A program made the position numbers and the translations under genes. 64,000 nucleotides of DNA. Source: Aphidius gifuensis. Lineage: Eukaryota > Arthropoda > Insecta > Hymenoptera > Braconidae. Positions 10,161 through 21,945 of this stretch are shown here, piece after piece. Positions within the stretch are counted from its first letter, which is position 1. Every line of letters starts with the position of its first letter. Below the pieces are notes generated by a model, which worked only from the letters and a program-made list of their open reading frames with translations, ran no database searches and had not been told where the DNA came from. The stretch lies in NCBI RefSeq assembly GCF_014905175.1, contig NC_057788.1:19748154-19812153 (forward strand). Reading direction: 5' to 3'.

Positions 10161-11639
10161 ATGATGAATGAAGCGGAACATCAAGTGAATCAAATAGCAG
10201 CTGTCAGAGAAATTGTTGACTATGTAGCTGAAGCAATTGATGTAATTAAATTAAATTAATTAAATAAAATTAGTAATTGTAATTCGCAATAATAATTAAT
10301 ACTAATTGCGAATAATGAAAAATATAATATATAACAATATAACAATATTGTTATTTTAATAAATTGATGATAAATTTTAGGATATGTTAGTTGATGATGA
10401 GGATGGTCCAGGTGATGACATGTCATCAAGTGATGATTCTCTTAATACAACTGATTCTTCAGACGACGAAGATGTTGTAATAGATCGTCGTCGATTACAT
10501 AGAACTATTAATTACATTGAAAATACTGTTCATATATTGGATGACCTAGAATTTATAGGCCATGTTCGTATAAAAAGAGCGTATACATATGGATGAATTG
10601 GTAATTAAATATGTTATAGACTGTTGGTTATTATGACAATGTCATCTTGAATTTTAAAATTGTCTTATGAAGTTATTTGTTAATTATTAACAACAAGAAA
10701 TTTTTCAGATCGTTTCAGGCAAACAAATTATCTCGTTAATAATGAGCCTCATCCCAATGCTATTACTCATGAGAAAGCTTTTTTACTGACTCTGTGGTAT
10801 TTGGCCAACACTGAAACATTTCGTGAAGTATCAGATCGTTTTAACGTGACACTAAGCTCATCTCATCGAGTATTATTACAAACATTAAATTTTATAATAT
10901 CACTTCAAAATGAGTATGTTCAATGGCCAAATACTCATCAAGAAAAACAATTAATAAGTGACCAGTTTCGAGACATCCAGGGTATCGATGGTATCATTGG
11001 TGCTATTGATGGATCTCACATAAAAATAGTTAGACCTATTGAAAATCAAAGAGATTATTATAATAGAAAAATGTATCACAGTATTGTATTGCAGATTATC
11101 GCAACAAGTACTCAAAATATAATTGATATATACGTAGGTGAACCAGGATCCATGCATGATTCTCGAGTATGTCGAAGATCACCTATATATGAAATGGCTG
11201 AAACAGACCCTGATTTTTTTTGGACCATTTTATCTTCTTGGTGAATCGGCATACCCGAGTTCACCATGGCTGGTGACGCCATTCCGTGACAATGGCAATT
11301 TAAATGTTCAACAGCAAGAATTCAACTACAGACACTCTGCTACAAGAGTTAGAGTTGAAAATACCTCGGTAGATTTGAAAAAATGTATTTCGTCGTTTGA
11401 CTAAATTTCACAACATACGAATGGATATTGTTCTAAACTCTGTCATGGCTTCTGCTATTCTACACAATATTCGCCTATTAATTATAAGAAATGATAAAGA
11501 ATCTAGTTCATCTGAATCAGATGATTCTGGAAGAGAATCTGAATCAGATGATCCTGGAAGAGAATCTGAATCAGAGGCGAGCTCAAACGATGCTGATGTT
11601 GATGTTAATGCTGGTGCTGGTGGAAGTCCTCAAAATTAA
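10161..11639 (+). pseudogene. PIF/Harbinger transposase, broken
   Basis: DDE_Tnp_4/HARBI1-type nuclease. Exons: 10161-10240 (ending GAT|GTAATT), 10381-~10602 (acidic, DDEDGPGDDMSS), then 10707 onward. Diagnostic stretches are G-A-I-D-G-S-H-I-K-I (first Asp), Y-Y-N-R-K-M-Y-H-S-I-V-L-Q, V-G-E-P-G-S-M-H-D-S-R-V, and, in the next frame, L-L-G-E-S-A-Y-P (second Asp replaced by Glu) and P-F-R-D-N-G. Then comes F-N-Y-R-H-S-A-T-R-V-R-V-E-N, with the catalytic Glu. Lesions: an in-frame TGA at the end of exon two, a frameshift near 11,220 and another near 11,395, ending in a Ser/Glu/Asp-rich tail. It would have cut and pasted a Harbinger DNA transposon; it is dead. I did not find its terminal repeats. 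Confidence 0.85.
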
Positions 11640-12094
11640 TGATATCATTGTTTTAAGTCTACTCTACATCAATAAATTTAAATGGTCAAGTAAAAATGAT
11701 AATTGCTTAATCAAAGGAATACCCACTTCTAAAATTGACATTTTTGGTTCTACCAAGAAGACTAGAAAGAAGGAGAGTCAACTCCGTACATTAGAAATGG
11801 GACAAAATATGTCCTGTACCTCGAGCTTCTCAAATTTGCATATTTGGCGCTAATTGGGTTCTACGTATAAAGTTAGTTATTTTGTCAGTTATTTCCGCAA
11901 AAATACTAGCCGGATAAAAATTGATAATTTGTTCGTTGCTAGCAAAAACTGGCGAAGTAATGCAAAAAATGCTTACATATTTTTTTTCAGAACGAACAAA
12001 AATTAATACGGATGGTACCAAGTAATTTTATTTACTTTTTAATATTATGGTTTTTTCTATCGAATGATTGAAGGACTTTACAAAAAGATGTGAT
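11640..12094. other. No gene seen
   Basis: AT-rich sequence between the Harbinger relic and the next inverted repeat. Short open frames here show no family feature. Confidence 0.4.
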
Positions 12095-14582
12095 ATCTAA
12101 ACAAAAAAAGAAACACAGTTTTTTTTACAAACAGGAGCGTCAAGTATTCGAAATCCCCACTAATTATGTGATTATAGTCATTTTATTTTATATTGATATT
12201 TATTAATTTTTTAGATACAAAAAGATATAATACCAAAATAAGTCAAGAAGGAAATATTTAACGCATATAATTAAGTCTTAATCTTTGACAAAATTTTATA
12301 CTTGACCCCACCCGGTTCTTTCCAAATAAAATTTAAAGACTTTCACACCAATGCAGATTTACTGAAATTTAGTAGTCGTTCACTTTCAACATAAATGTGT
12401 TCGCAGTCACAACCTCGCGACTTTATTATAGTAGTTTCATATACAAGAGACAAGAATAGAGCGTGACAAGTGTGATTTTTTTGAAAATCTATGAAAAGTA
12501 TTTGAATTATATTAAATTAATGTCTGAGAGCTCAAACGCACGACAAGCTAACTTTTGCTTGTAAACATGGCTGACGTTATTCTGAGTGATCTAAGCATGC
12601 GCAACACGTAAAATTACTAGAAAAACCACGATGGCTGGGGACATATTACTAGTTTTATGGGAATTAGGACGGCCATGTTTACAAGTTCGACACAACCCAA
12701 TTTGTTGCGCGTGCTTAGTGCGCTTTACAAGCGAAACTAGGCTTATCGTGAGTTTAAACCCTTAGCTTATTAGCATTGTAACTGAATTCAACTAGATTTT
12801 TTAGTGATATCTAGGAAAATTGCATAGTGGACACCACCTTTTAGACTGTAAAATATATATTCGGCGCTCGTGTCATATTGTGTCATACGCATTCATTATT
12901 GAATTGTTGATTGACGAAAAAAGTATATATAAGTATAGAGATATATTGTAACGAGATTTGGCAGATCTCGCGCTCCCGAAAATAATTAGAGGTCTGGTCT
13001 GAGGGGTTTTATCGACTAAGACGCTAATTAATACCACCGGTTTGTGAGTGGCCTCGGTAGTGACATCAATTTTCGCCTGAATGTCAGTGTTGACTTGGTA
13101 GACATCCACCACGAGTGGATAATCCGGATTCCTACCCTAGCTACGACAGATTCGTTCCCCCTACTTCGACACTCCCACCGGAGAGTCGCATCGAGGTGTG
13201 CGCACAGATGGTCGTATGGAGTGGGTCAAACGAGAGTGGGGATAGAGAGTCCATAAAACTGGTGATCGCTGGCATCTCACTGCCAGTCGTCGGCCGGCTC
13301 TCGGAGCTGGCTGATGGCACCGGGACTGGTGACAGTCCGTGTTTGGCTTCCGATGGAGCTAGCTGACTCCTTGGTGGAGTTGGCTGGTGACTTGGTGATG
13401 TCGACATGCTCCTATGAAGGAGCTAGTTGATATCATTGGTGAAGCTGGCATGACTCCTTGGTGGAGTTAGCCGACTTAGACGATGACGTCGACTGGGTCC
13501 TAGGTTGGAACTAGTTGATGTCACTGATGAGTCTAACCAAGCTCCCGATGCGTGGTGCATGCTCCCGGGGGTGATTTACGATGTCGCTACGCTGTATAGG
13601 TAGGACGTTGTATATCACTTGCTTTCTCGCTCTAGTGTGGTTACTTACTGTCAGGGTAACCTATAATCGAGTAGCCAAATCCATAGAGTGGTCCGGCGTA
13701 AGACCAGCGTGGCTGCGGATGGACTTTATGTTCGGCTACTTGGTGCACTAGAGTGAGTAGGCAATAGGAGGATATTTGGTAAAGCCTGTGAGGTACGAAT
13801 ATCCTCGTTCTCGTATTGACTTAGAATGTGCGAGTAAGTTAAACCAAAGTTAATGATCACGGTAATAACCGCCGCTGCGGGGTGGGTTATTACGCTCCCG
13901 GTCAATACTAAAAACAATATACATTTTAGTAATGGTGCCAGAGTGACGTTTTGGAACTAATATGGTGGACCGCGCCCCTCTACCATTTTCTTACTGAACT
14001 AGTCGCTACCGAAATGGCCGTCGGCGGCCATTGCTCCCGAAACTACCCCACGGTCCGTTGGTTGCCGTTATACACCAGCTGGCTCCCTCCTGGCGGTAAG
14101 AGAGGAGGATGGTGAGAAATCCTCGTTGATCCCATAGTAACTGAGGCTTCTACTTTATCGGTGGAAAAATCAGTTACAATATATATATATATATATATAT
14201 ATTTTTAAACATGCCGGCAAGTTAACAAGATTGTACGCTGCCAGTCTTAAGCCTAGATAAAATGTGAAGGGTATATATATATATATAATAATGGATAATT
14301 GGAAAATACCATTAACTCTGTTGTCGAGACGTGTGTAGGCTTTAAAATTTATTTGGGAAGAACCGGGTGGGGTCAAGTATAAAATTTTGTCAAAGATTAA
14401 GACTTAATTATATGCGTTAAATATTTCCTTCTTGACTTATTTTGGTATTATATCTTTTTGTATCTAAAAAATTAATAAATACAATATAAAATAAAATGAT
14501 TATAATCACATAATTATTGGGGATTTCGAATACTTGACGCTCCTTTTTGTAAAAAAAACTGTGTTTCTTTTTTTGTTTAGAT
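12095..14582. mobile_element. Inverted-repeat element with ~244-bp arms
   Basis: Left arm 12095-12338 and right arm 14340-14582 are near-perfect inverted copies, from ATCTAAACAAAAAAAG in to the GACCCCACCCGGTTCTT segment. The interior carries no transposase; it holds a solo LTR (12947-14178) and about 770 bp of other non-coding sequence. I could not fix the exact ends or a target duplication, so the class is open. Confidence 0.6.
12947..14178. repeat. Solo LTR, GC-rich against surroundings
   Basis: 1,232 bp starting TGTAACGAG and ending CAGTTACA (inverted termini TGTAAC/GTTACA). It sits in AT dinucleotide sequence, with ATAT on both sides as the likely target duplication. Composition is visibly richer in G+C than anything near it. 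Internal GGTGGAGTT(G/A)GC...GAAGCTGGCATGACTCC units recur. No gag/pol sequence is attached, which fits recombination between two LTRs of a lost element. Transcript direction cannot be set. Confidence 0.6.
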
Positions 14583-15247
14583 AATATTACCAAAGAGAAA
14601 CTTGAGTTTATAGTTTTATTTGTTACGTGATTTTTACTCAAAAAATCTATGCATTTGTTGACCATGTGTGGGAATATTCGAGTTTGTTAAAAAGCTATTA
14701 AAAAAGTACATAAATTAAATCGTTGTTCAAAGTATTTTTGAAAAAATATAAAACAAAATTGTAAGTCACATGTTATTTTAAATTTTGTCGTTTTACGAAG
14801 TAGCCATAAAAAACCGAGTAATATTAAAAAATACTAAATTTTATTGTAGTTTCATTTTAAAATAAAAAGAAGTAAAATCTGGTCTGTTTGGGACTGACAG
14901 ACATCTGTGGTTTTTATTATTATCATTTTTAAATAGTGAACCGCGAAAAAGAAAACAGAATTAATAGGGTCTTCTTACTGTAGGGTCTTTATTCTTCTAG
15001 CAATTTTAGTAAAAAATATTATATTATTTCATTTTCGAAGAACATAAATAAAAAAAAATAAAACAAAAAACGAATAAAACAAAATCGAAACATTTATTTT
15101 TAGTCTTTTTTCCATTGTAGTCTTTCGAGAATTTCAATAAAAATTATTCGAGTAATTATTTTTCCAAGAAGCGAAAATAAAGAAGCAAAACAAAACATAA
15201 GCAAATGAAACGTCGAAATAAAATGACGCCCCCAGGAAAAATTGGAG
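14583..15247. other. No gene seen
   Basis: AT-rich non-coding sequence; no family recognised on either strand. Confidence 0.4.
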
Positions 15248-16479
15248 CCCAGGTAGGAGTAAATGATTGTGCCAGGCCTGGCACAAGCTTGTGCACAAGG
15301 CTCACATGCTTGTGTCTAGCTTGTGCTACAAGCTTGTGCCAAGGTTGTTAAGTGATTGGAAATGTGCCTATGTTACAAGCTTGATGACAAGCCTTGTGCC
15401 AAGGCTCGTATTCCAGCCTTGTGCCAAGGCTTGTGCCTCGGGCTTGACTCAAGCTTCCAAAAACAATTTTAAAAAAAATATAAATAAATTATTATGGTTA
15501 ATCTATTATTATTGTTAATTTAATAATTTCGACATTGTTATTTTTTAATTCAGACAATTCTATTAAACGATAATAATTAAACGAAAAACTAGGGACGCGA
15601 CGCGGGATCGATCCGGGGCCTCTCACGTGGAAGTCCAATGCACTATCATGTCGACCATCGGGGTATTGATAAAAGTGGTCGTCAAAATTTTTTATATAAA
15701 TAAATTCTATTGAGACTAAACACACAGTCCTCGCGAATGCCTCACACAATAGTCAAAGCCTGATAATTTTTATTTGAAATTTATATTAAATTTATATATC
15801 TAATTACTAGAATTTTTTTTTTTGAGTTAAATATATGCATAAGTCAAGTCTCGTGTCGGGCTTGGTGAAACAATGGGCACCAGCTTGAAACAAGGCTGTA
15901 TTACGAGGCTCGTGTGAGGGCGGGAAAAATCAAGGGGACAGTCTTGTGTCGAGCCTGGATTAAGAAGGCTTGTCTAGTGACTGGAAAAACAAGTTTGACA
16001 CAACCTTGAAATTTTTAATCTTGTGTGAGACTTGGAATTAACGATTGACACAGGCTTGTTACAAGCCTGGACTAACAAGTCTTGTGCAATGACTGTAAAT
16101 ACAGGCTTGGTACAAGCCTGGACTAGCAAGTCTTGTGCAATGACTGTAAATACAGGCTTGATACGAGCTTGGATTTTTTAACCTTGTGTAAAGCTTGGAA
16201 TTAACGATTGTCACAGGCTTGGTACAAGCCTGGAATAACAAGTCTTGTGCAATGACTGTAACTACAAGCTTGACACGAGCTTGGAATTTTTAACCTTGTG
16301 TAAGGCTTGGAAATAACAATCGACACAGGCTTAGTACAAGCCTAGATTAACAAGTCTTGTGCAATGACTGGAGAAATTCTCTGTGCCAAGCTAGGCACAT
16401 TCTAGTCCACCAAGGCTAGGAAACACAAGCTTGTAACAAGCCTGGCACGGTCGTTCACCCTTGTGGGATCCTACCTGGG
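15248..16479. mobile_element. Non-autonomous CACTA-like element, CCCAGGTAGGA ends
   Basis: Terminal inverted repeat CCCAGGTAGGA / TCCTACCTGGG with 2-bp duplication AG (15246-15247, 16480-16481). Both flanks inside the ends are arrays of short units around ACAAGCCTGG and CAAGCTTG in opposing orientation; on the right the unit is ~60 bp, containing CAAGTCTTGTGCAATGACTG. Such subterminal arrays are the transposase-binding regions of CACTA/EnSpm elements. No ORF of note. A tRNA-like segment lies in the middle (15,588-15,665). Confidence 0.7.
15588..15665 (-). other. tRNA-like segment inside the CCCAGG element
   Basis: The minus strand has an A-box-like TGGTCGACATGATAGTGC and, ~40 nt on, a B-box-like GGATCGATCCC. 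Acceptor-stem pairing is not convincing, so it is a tRNA-derived or Pol III promoter-like module rather than a working tRNA. Confidence 0.35.
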
Positions 16480-16655
16480 AGGGAGTATTATGAATTTTAT
16501 CTTCAAGCAAAATTTATTGTCAGTTATATCTCTGAAACATCTCTACATATAATTGTCAATAATTGATTTTTTTATTCTAAATTTTTTTGTTCGGTTCTTG
16601 TTGCAATTGAAAGTTACCCGAACAATAGTTTTTTCCTAGAGATTTTTTTAAGAAT

Positions 16656-17605
16656 ATGGAGACGGATGGAACAGACGAACAAAAATGGAACAATGTAAGT
16701 TTAGTGTTTTCATTGATAACCTTCTGATTGTATTGTCTAAAAATTTAATTGCTTTCATGCGTCATTGCATCAAAAAAAATACATTATGAGTTCCAGAGTC
16801 ATTAGAAGAACGGTAAGTTAATTATTTTTATTTTATTAATCAATTTACTTTTTATTATTTATCGTTTTTCTATGTTTATTTATTTATTGATTTATTGGTG
16901 TGGTTTTTATTATTATATTTTTCTTTGGTAAACATGTGCTTAAGAAAATTGCATCACTCAAGCACGTGTTCACACTAATCTTATTTTTATTTTTTTTGTT
17001 TTTTCTTATCAATTTATATATTTTATTGTGTTTTCTTTAATTTAATCAATTTATTTTTTATTTATTAAATTAGTGGTGTGGTTTTTTTATTATATACTTT
17101 TTTTCGTTAAAGATGTGCGTGTGATTGCATGATTCGCACATGGTTTACCCTATCTTTTTTAACCTTTTTTTTATTTTATTTATTCTATTTTATTTCATTA
17201 TCTTTTATTTTATTTATTTATTGGTGGAGTTTTTTATTTTTTTCATTGATCATGTGCGTAAGTTGCATCATTTAAACATGTTTTTAACCTATTTTTTAAT
17301 CTTTTTTATTCTATTTTATTTTATTTATTTTAATTTATAGGTTCTTTTATCAATTTTATTATACATTTTTTTTTAGAGGGATTCCATGTGGAAGAGGACA
17401 GTGATAATGAATTTAGAAAGAATGGTCAGGAGATTGCCTGCTGCTGTTAAGAGACAGCTGCGTAAGGAATTCGCAGACGCAATGAATCCTCCTCGTGACA
17501 GTGGTAATTTTTTAAATTTTTTTTATATTATTTTAGCATTCTGTTTTTTTTTTTACTAATTTTTATATTTTATTATTTTCAGATGATTATGATGCTGATG
17601 ATGAG
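16656..17605 (+). CDS. Fragment of an unidentified spliced gene (four short exons)
   Basis: Exons with matching phases: 16656-16694 (ATG, starts METDGTDEQK; donor GTAAGT), 16786-16812 (starts MSSRVIRRT; donor GTAAGT; probably an alternative first exon), 17377-17503 (acceptor T8AG; basic, RMVRRLPAAVKRQLRKEF; donor GTAATT) and 17583-17605 (acceptor TTTTCAG; acidic DDYDADDE; donor GTAATT). Either first exon joins exon three in phase 0, and exon three joins exon four in phase 1. The continuation is lost or lies beyond the SINE-like repeat. Introns are T-rich. I do not recognise the protein. It could be the 5' part of a host gene or of a transposon gene. Confidence 0.4.
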
Positions 17606-17721
17606 GTAATTAAAAATGACACTGTCTCGTTAGTAGTTAATAAAAAATGAAATGGTGGCGCTAGTGGCCATGAAAAAGTGGAGATAAAGCTAAATAAATG
17701 TCAGTACATCTAGAAAATATA

Positions 17722-17800
17722 AGAAGCCCTGTGGTCTAGTGGTCAAGGCGTTTGCCCGGAAAGCAGAAGACCCGGGTTCGATTCCCGGGGGGAAAACTTC
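17722..17800 (+). repeat. tRNA-derived SINE-like repeat
   Basis: The head resembles a tRNA: TGGTCTAGTGGTCAAGGCG (A box), a possible TTTGC/GCAGA anticodon stem with loop CCGGAAA, and CCCGGGTTCGATTCCCGGG (B box with a perfect T stem). The acceptor stem does not pair. The reverse strand gives the PPGIEPGSSAFRANALTTRPQG-like peptide often mis-annotated from such repeats. Best read as a SINE or tRNA relic, not a functional tRNA. Confidence 0.55.
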
Positions 17801-18238
17801 GTTATTTTTTCTAATTTTCTGGTTTTTTTTTTTTTTTTTATTCATTTCATTGTGATCTGCTGCCAAGACAATATAGTCATATAAAAATATCAGGTGAGTC
17901 TTAACCACAATTTAATAACCAATAAGTATTTTCATAATCCTTAGATATTTTATAAAATTTCTTAATAAACTAACCTTAGATTTTCACTAGCTATATCTAC
18001 ATGAATATTTTTTGCACCAGGTTAATATTTTCCTATAAGAAAAATAACCTCAAAAAAAATTTTTTTTTTTTGTAATCCATCATTATCTTTGCAATTTTTA
18101 AATTTTTAAGTCAATCATCCATAGATTTTCGCTTGCAATCATTTTACATTAATATTTTTTTGATTTTTAGGTTAACCGAACAAATATTGAAATAAAATAG
18201 ATTCAAATAAAATGGATTCAAACACACAATGTTGAGAG

Positions 18239-21200
18239 GATTATCGAAAAATAGTTGAACGTTTACTGCAGGTCCCGGATCATGATCAAATCAATTCTAC
18301 AATTATTTCATTACGCAGAGATATTGCAAATTATAATAGATCATGTACAAGTCTGTCAGGTGCTCATAAAAAATGCACTCAGGCAACAGTGGGAATACTG
18401 ACAACTTATTTATTCAGATTACAAAGTTTGCAAGTACGAGGTGCAGGTGTATCTTCAACAGTTGATGTATCAAACGCTTCTACTGAAAAAAACATTGAAT
18501 GGCAAGATTTAGAAAATGTATTCAGAAACAGGATGAAGACTAGTGTTATAATTAATTTGAAACATAAAGATGTAAGAGACTTTCTTTCTGATGCGAAAGA
18601 AATGTTAATTAGTCAGTTAGCTCTTCTTTTACAAGATAAAAATGCACTCAAAGTCAATACTGTATGAGTTTTGAACTATGAAATCGAAAAACCATCGAAT
18701 AATAGTGTAGAAGTTGAAACAAAATATTTCAGTGAAGGTAGTTTTGAGGTTTTACAATCATCAAATCTAAGTCAATTATTCAAAGAAAATTTTGAACATT
18801 TTATAGAAGATGTTGAGGAAGCTGAATTAAAAGGATCTGGTTGGAAACTGCTTGAAATTCTTCATCTCGAAATTCAAGTAAATGATTACATACCACTGCA
18901 AGGTAGTAATTCCTCTTTCGTTGAAATGCCATCATGGATACTGAAAACTCACTCAGTTGTAAACGTCAAAAATTCTGATAACTTTTGTCTCGTATGGTCA
19001 GTTTTAGCATGTTTATACAAAGTGCCAAAAAAATGGTGAGCGTGTGAGTCATTATACGATACATCTTGATAAAATAAATTGTAGCGAAATAACTTTCCCG
19101 ATAACATGGGAAAAAATCAAAGTTTTCGAAAAACAAAAGAAGTTAAAAATAAATATTTATGGTATAGATGACGATGATGATGATGATGATAATGACGATG
19201 AATAATGATGATGAGAAAAAAAATAAAAAACGTAGAAAAGAACGGGTTACAACAACATATGGTACACCATATTATATAAGCAAAAATGAATCTGATCATG
19301 AAACGATTCATCTTTTAATGGTTGAAAGAGAAGTGGAAGCACAAGACGATGATGATGATGATGATGATGATGTTGTCGTTAATGATTTCAATTCACGAAA
19401 AAATTTGTCACAATATCATTTTGCATGGATCACAAACCTATCGAGATTAGTAAGCTCACAAATTTCTAAACATAATGGGAAGAAAATAATTTGTGATCGC
19501 TGCTTATGTCATTTTCAATCTCAAAAATCTCGGGATAATCATAAAAAGTTATGTAGTAAAATATGTAAAAGTGCAATGTTATTACCGACTGCAATTTTCA
19601 CGAAAAATGACGTAAGAGTAAGAGATCATTCTCATTGGACCTCAGAATACCGAGGTGCCGCCCATCAAATATGCAATATAAATTATCAAGAATCATGTAT
19701 CATGACTGTAGTAATTCATAATCTCACAGGCTATGATGCACATTTCATCATCAAAAAATTGAAAAACCAGTTCCGAGGTAAAATTGATATACTTGGAATC
19801 AACAAAGAAAGGTATATTTCATTCACAAAATCTGTCAAAGGTACCAGAATAAAATTTAGATTTATCGACTCATATAGATTCATGGCTAGTTCCATAGATT
19901 CATTATCAAATAATTTAGATGATAATAAAAAATCAATAACAAAAAGTCTCTGTAAAAATGATGATGAATTCAATTTAATTACAAAGAAGGGAGTATTTCC
20001 GTATGATTATCTTGATAAATGGGAAAAATTTGATGATACAACGCTTCCACCGAAAGATCAATTTTATTCAAAATTGAATGAAGAAAATATTTCAGATAAA
20101 GCATATGCCCATGCTCTGAATGTTTGGCAAAAGTTTGATATAAAAACACTTGGAGAATATTCTGAGTTATACTTACAGACTGATGTTGCTCTTTTAGCTG
20201 ATGTTTTTGAAAGCTTCAGAGCTGATTGTTTGAATACATATAAGTTAGACCCAGCACATTATTATACGCTACCTGGACTTAGTTTTAGTGCAATGTTGAG
20301 ATATACTCAGATTGAACTAGAATTGTTAACAGATCCTGAAATAATGTTGTTTGTTAAGCAAGGTATAAGAGGTGGTTTATCACAAGCCTCAAATCGATAT
20401 GGAAGAGCTAATAATCGATATATGGGAAGTGAATATAATCTTGAAGAAGAAGAGTCATTTTTAATGTATTTTGATTTAAATAATATGTATGAAGCTGCAA
20501 TGAGGGAATATCTTCCGACATATAAATTTCAATGGATTGATTACTTTGATATATCAACATTGAATTCAATTGCTGATAATTCAAAATGTGGATACATTCT
20601 TGAAGTTGATTTAGATTATCCTGCAAGTTTACATTATCATCATAAAGATTTTCTATTAGCACCAGTACGCGAAAAACCACCTCTAGAAACCAGTAAAACT
20701 CCAAAATTATTGGCAACTCTAGATAATAAGAAAAATTATGTTATTCACTACAGGAATTTAAAACAATATTGTTCTTTAGGGATGATTATTACTAAAGTTC
20801 ATCGTGTTCTAAAATTTAAACAAAGTTCATGGCTTAAACCATATATTGATCTTAACACTGAGTTACGGAAACAAGCTCGTAGTGCATTTGGAAAAGATCT
20901 AAGAAAATTATTCATCAATGCAATTTATGGAAAAACTTTAGAGTCTGTAAGAACTCGTAAATCAATAAAACTTGTACAAAAATATGGTGGTAAGGGTAGA
21001 GCTAGATCTTATATCTCAAAGCCAAACTTCCATAGCCACTTAATCATTGATGATCTTGTAATAATTGAAATGAAACCAACAAGTATACTGTTCGATAAAC
21101 TAATTTATCTCGGATTTTCTATATTGGAAATTTCAAAAACATATATGTATGATTTCCATTATAATTTTATAAAACCAGAATATGGAGATAAAGTTAAGTA

Positions 21201-21243
21201 TTTATATGGTGATACTGATTCTGCTGTTTACCACATACCCGTG
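18239..21243 (+). pseudogene. Protein-primed DNA polymerase B, adintovirus/Polinton type, broken
   Basis: A family B DNA polymerase of the protein-primed kind that replicates adintoviruses and Polinton/Maverick elements. N-terminal part at 18,239-19,039 has one stop at 18,665, then a +1-type shift near 19,030 and another near 19,200. After that a 692-codon frame (19,168-21,243) stays open. Visible in order: a C-x2-C...H-x4-C finger (CDRCLCHFQ, near residue 110), RDHSHWTSEYRGAAHQICN, an exonuclease-like segment, motif A (YFDLNNMYEAAM), motif B (INAIYGKTLES) and motif C (YGDTDS). The frame stops six residues after motif C, where a CCC-type element end begins, so the thumb and C-terminus are missing. 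No partner integrase is nearby; the virion-gene modules at 30 and 57 kb may come from the same lineage. Confidence 0.85.
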
Positions 21244-21449
21244 TAAAAAAATATTGTTCTGAAAGAATGCCGTAGGAATCCATCATAAAGTACACCATGA
21301 ATTTACTAAGAATATTCATTTAATGAAACAATGATGAATACATTCATGGTGAATAAGTTCATAGTAAAATGATGTCGTTCACCGGGAATGCCGCAGTATC
21401 TACCCTGAATTTTACAATGAGTTTATCGTGAATTTCACAATAAATATTT

Positions 21450-21945
21450 ATTTAATATTATAAAAGCTAATTTATTTTTTTTTATTTATACCAACATTGA
21501 ACATATTTTTAATTTTTATTTTCAAACAGCTTGTTTTTTATTTTTTTAAACAGTAAATATTACAAAGAATTATATTTGAAAATACATCACAAATCACAAA
21601 TATCAATATATAATATTTAATATTTAATAATTTATCATTAAATAAATAAGAGAAACAACAAGTTCCGTCTTTTTAAACCTACAATATACTGAAATATATA
21701 TATTTTTCTTGATAATGTAGATAATAATAGTTTAATATAAAGTTTAAAATGATAATATTCGCCATCGTAATTTTCAGACATGTCTAATTACCAAAGGTAT
21801 ATATTTATATATTTTTAATGATTAATTTTTATTTGTTAATTTTTATTTGTTTAATTTTTACAGCTTGTTTTTTATTTTTTTAACACTTTAAAATACAATT
21901 GATAAAATCAAAATATAATATAAGTTCAACAATTAAAACACACAT
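21450..21945. other. No gene seen
   Basis: AT-rich spacer between the CCCGTG end and the BEN gene. It contains two copies of ACAGCTTGTTTTTTATTTTTTT (near 21,527 and 21,860). Confidence 0.4.

Noticed and set aside
17722..17800. Functional tRNA gene
   Set aside because: Good A and B boxes and T stem but no pairing acceptor stem; a SINE/tRNA relic fits better.
19117..19311. Minus frame with His/Tyr repeats
   Set aside because: Antisense of the GATGATGAT run in the polymerase relic.
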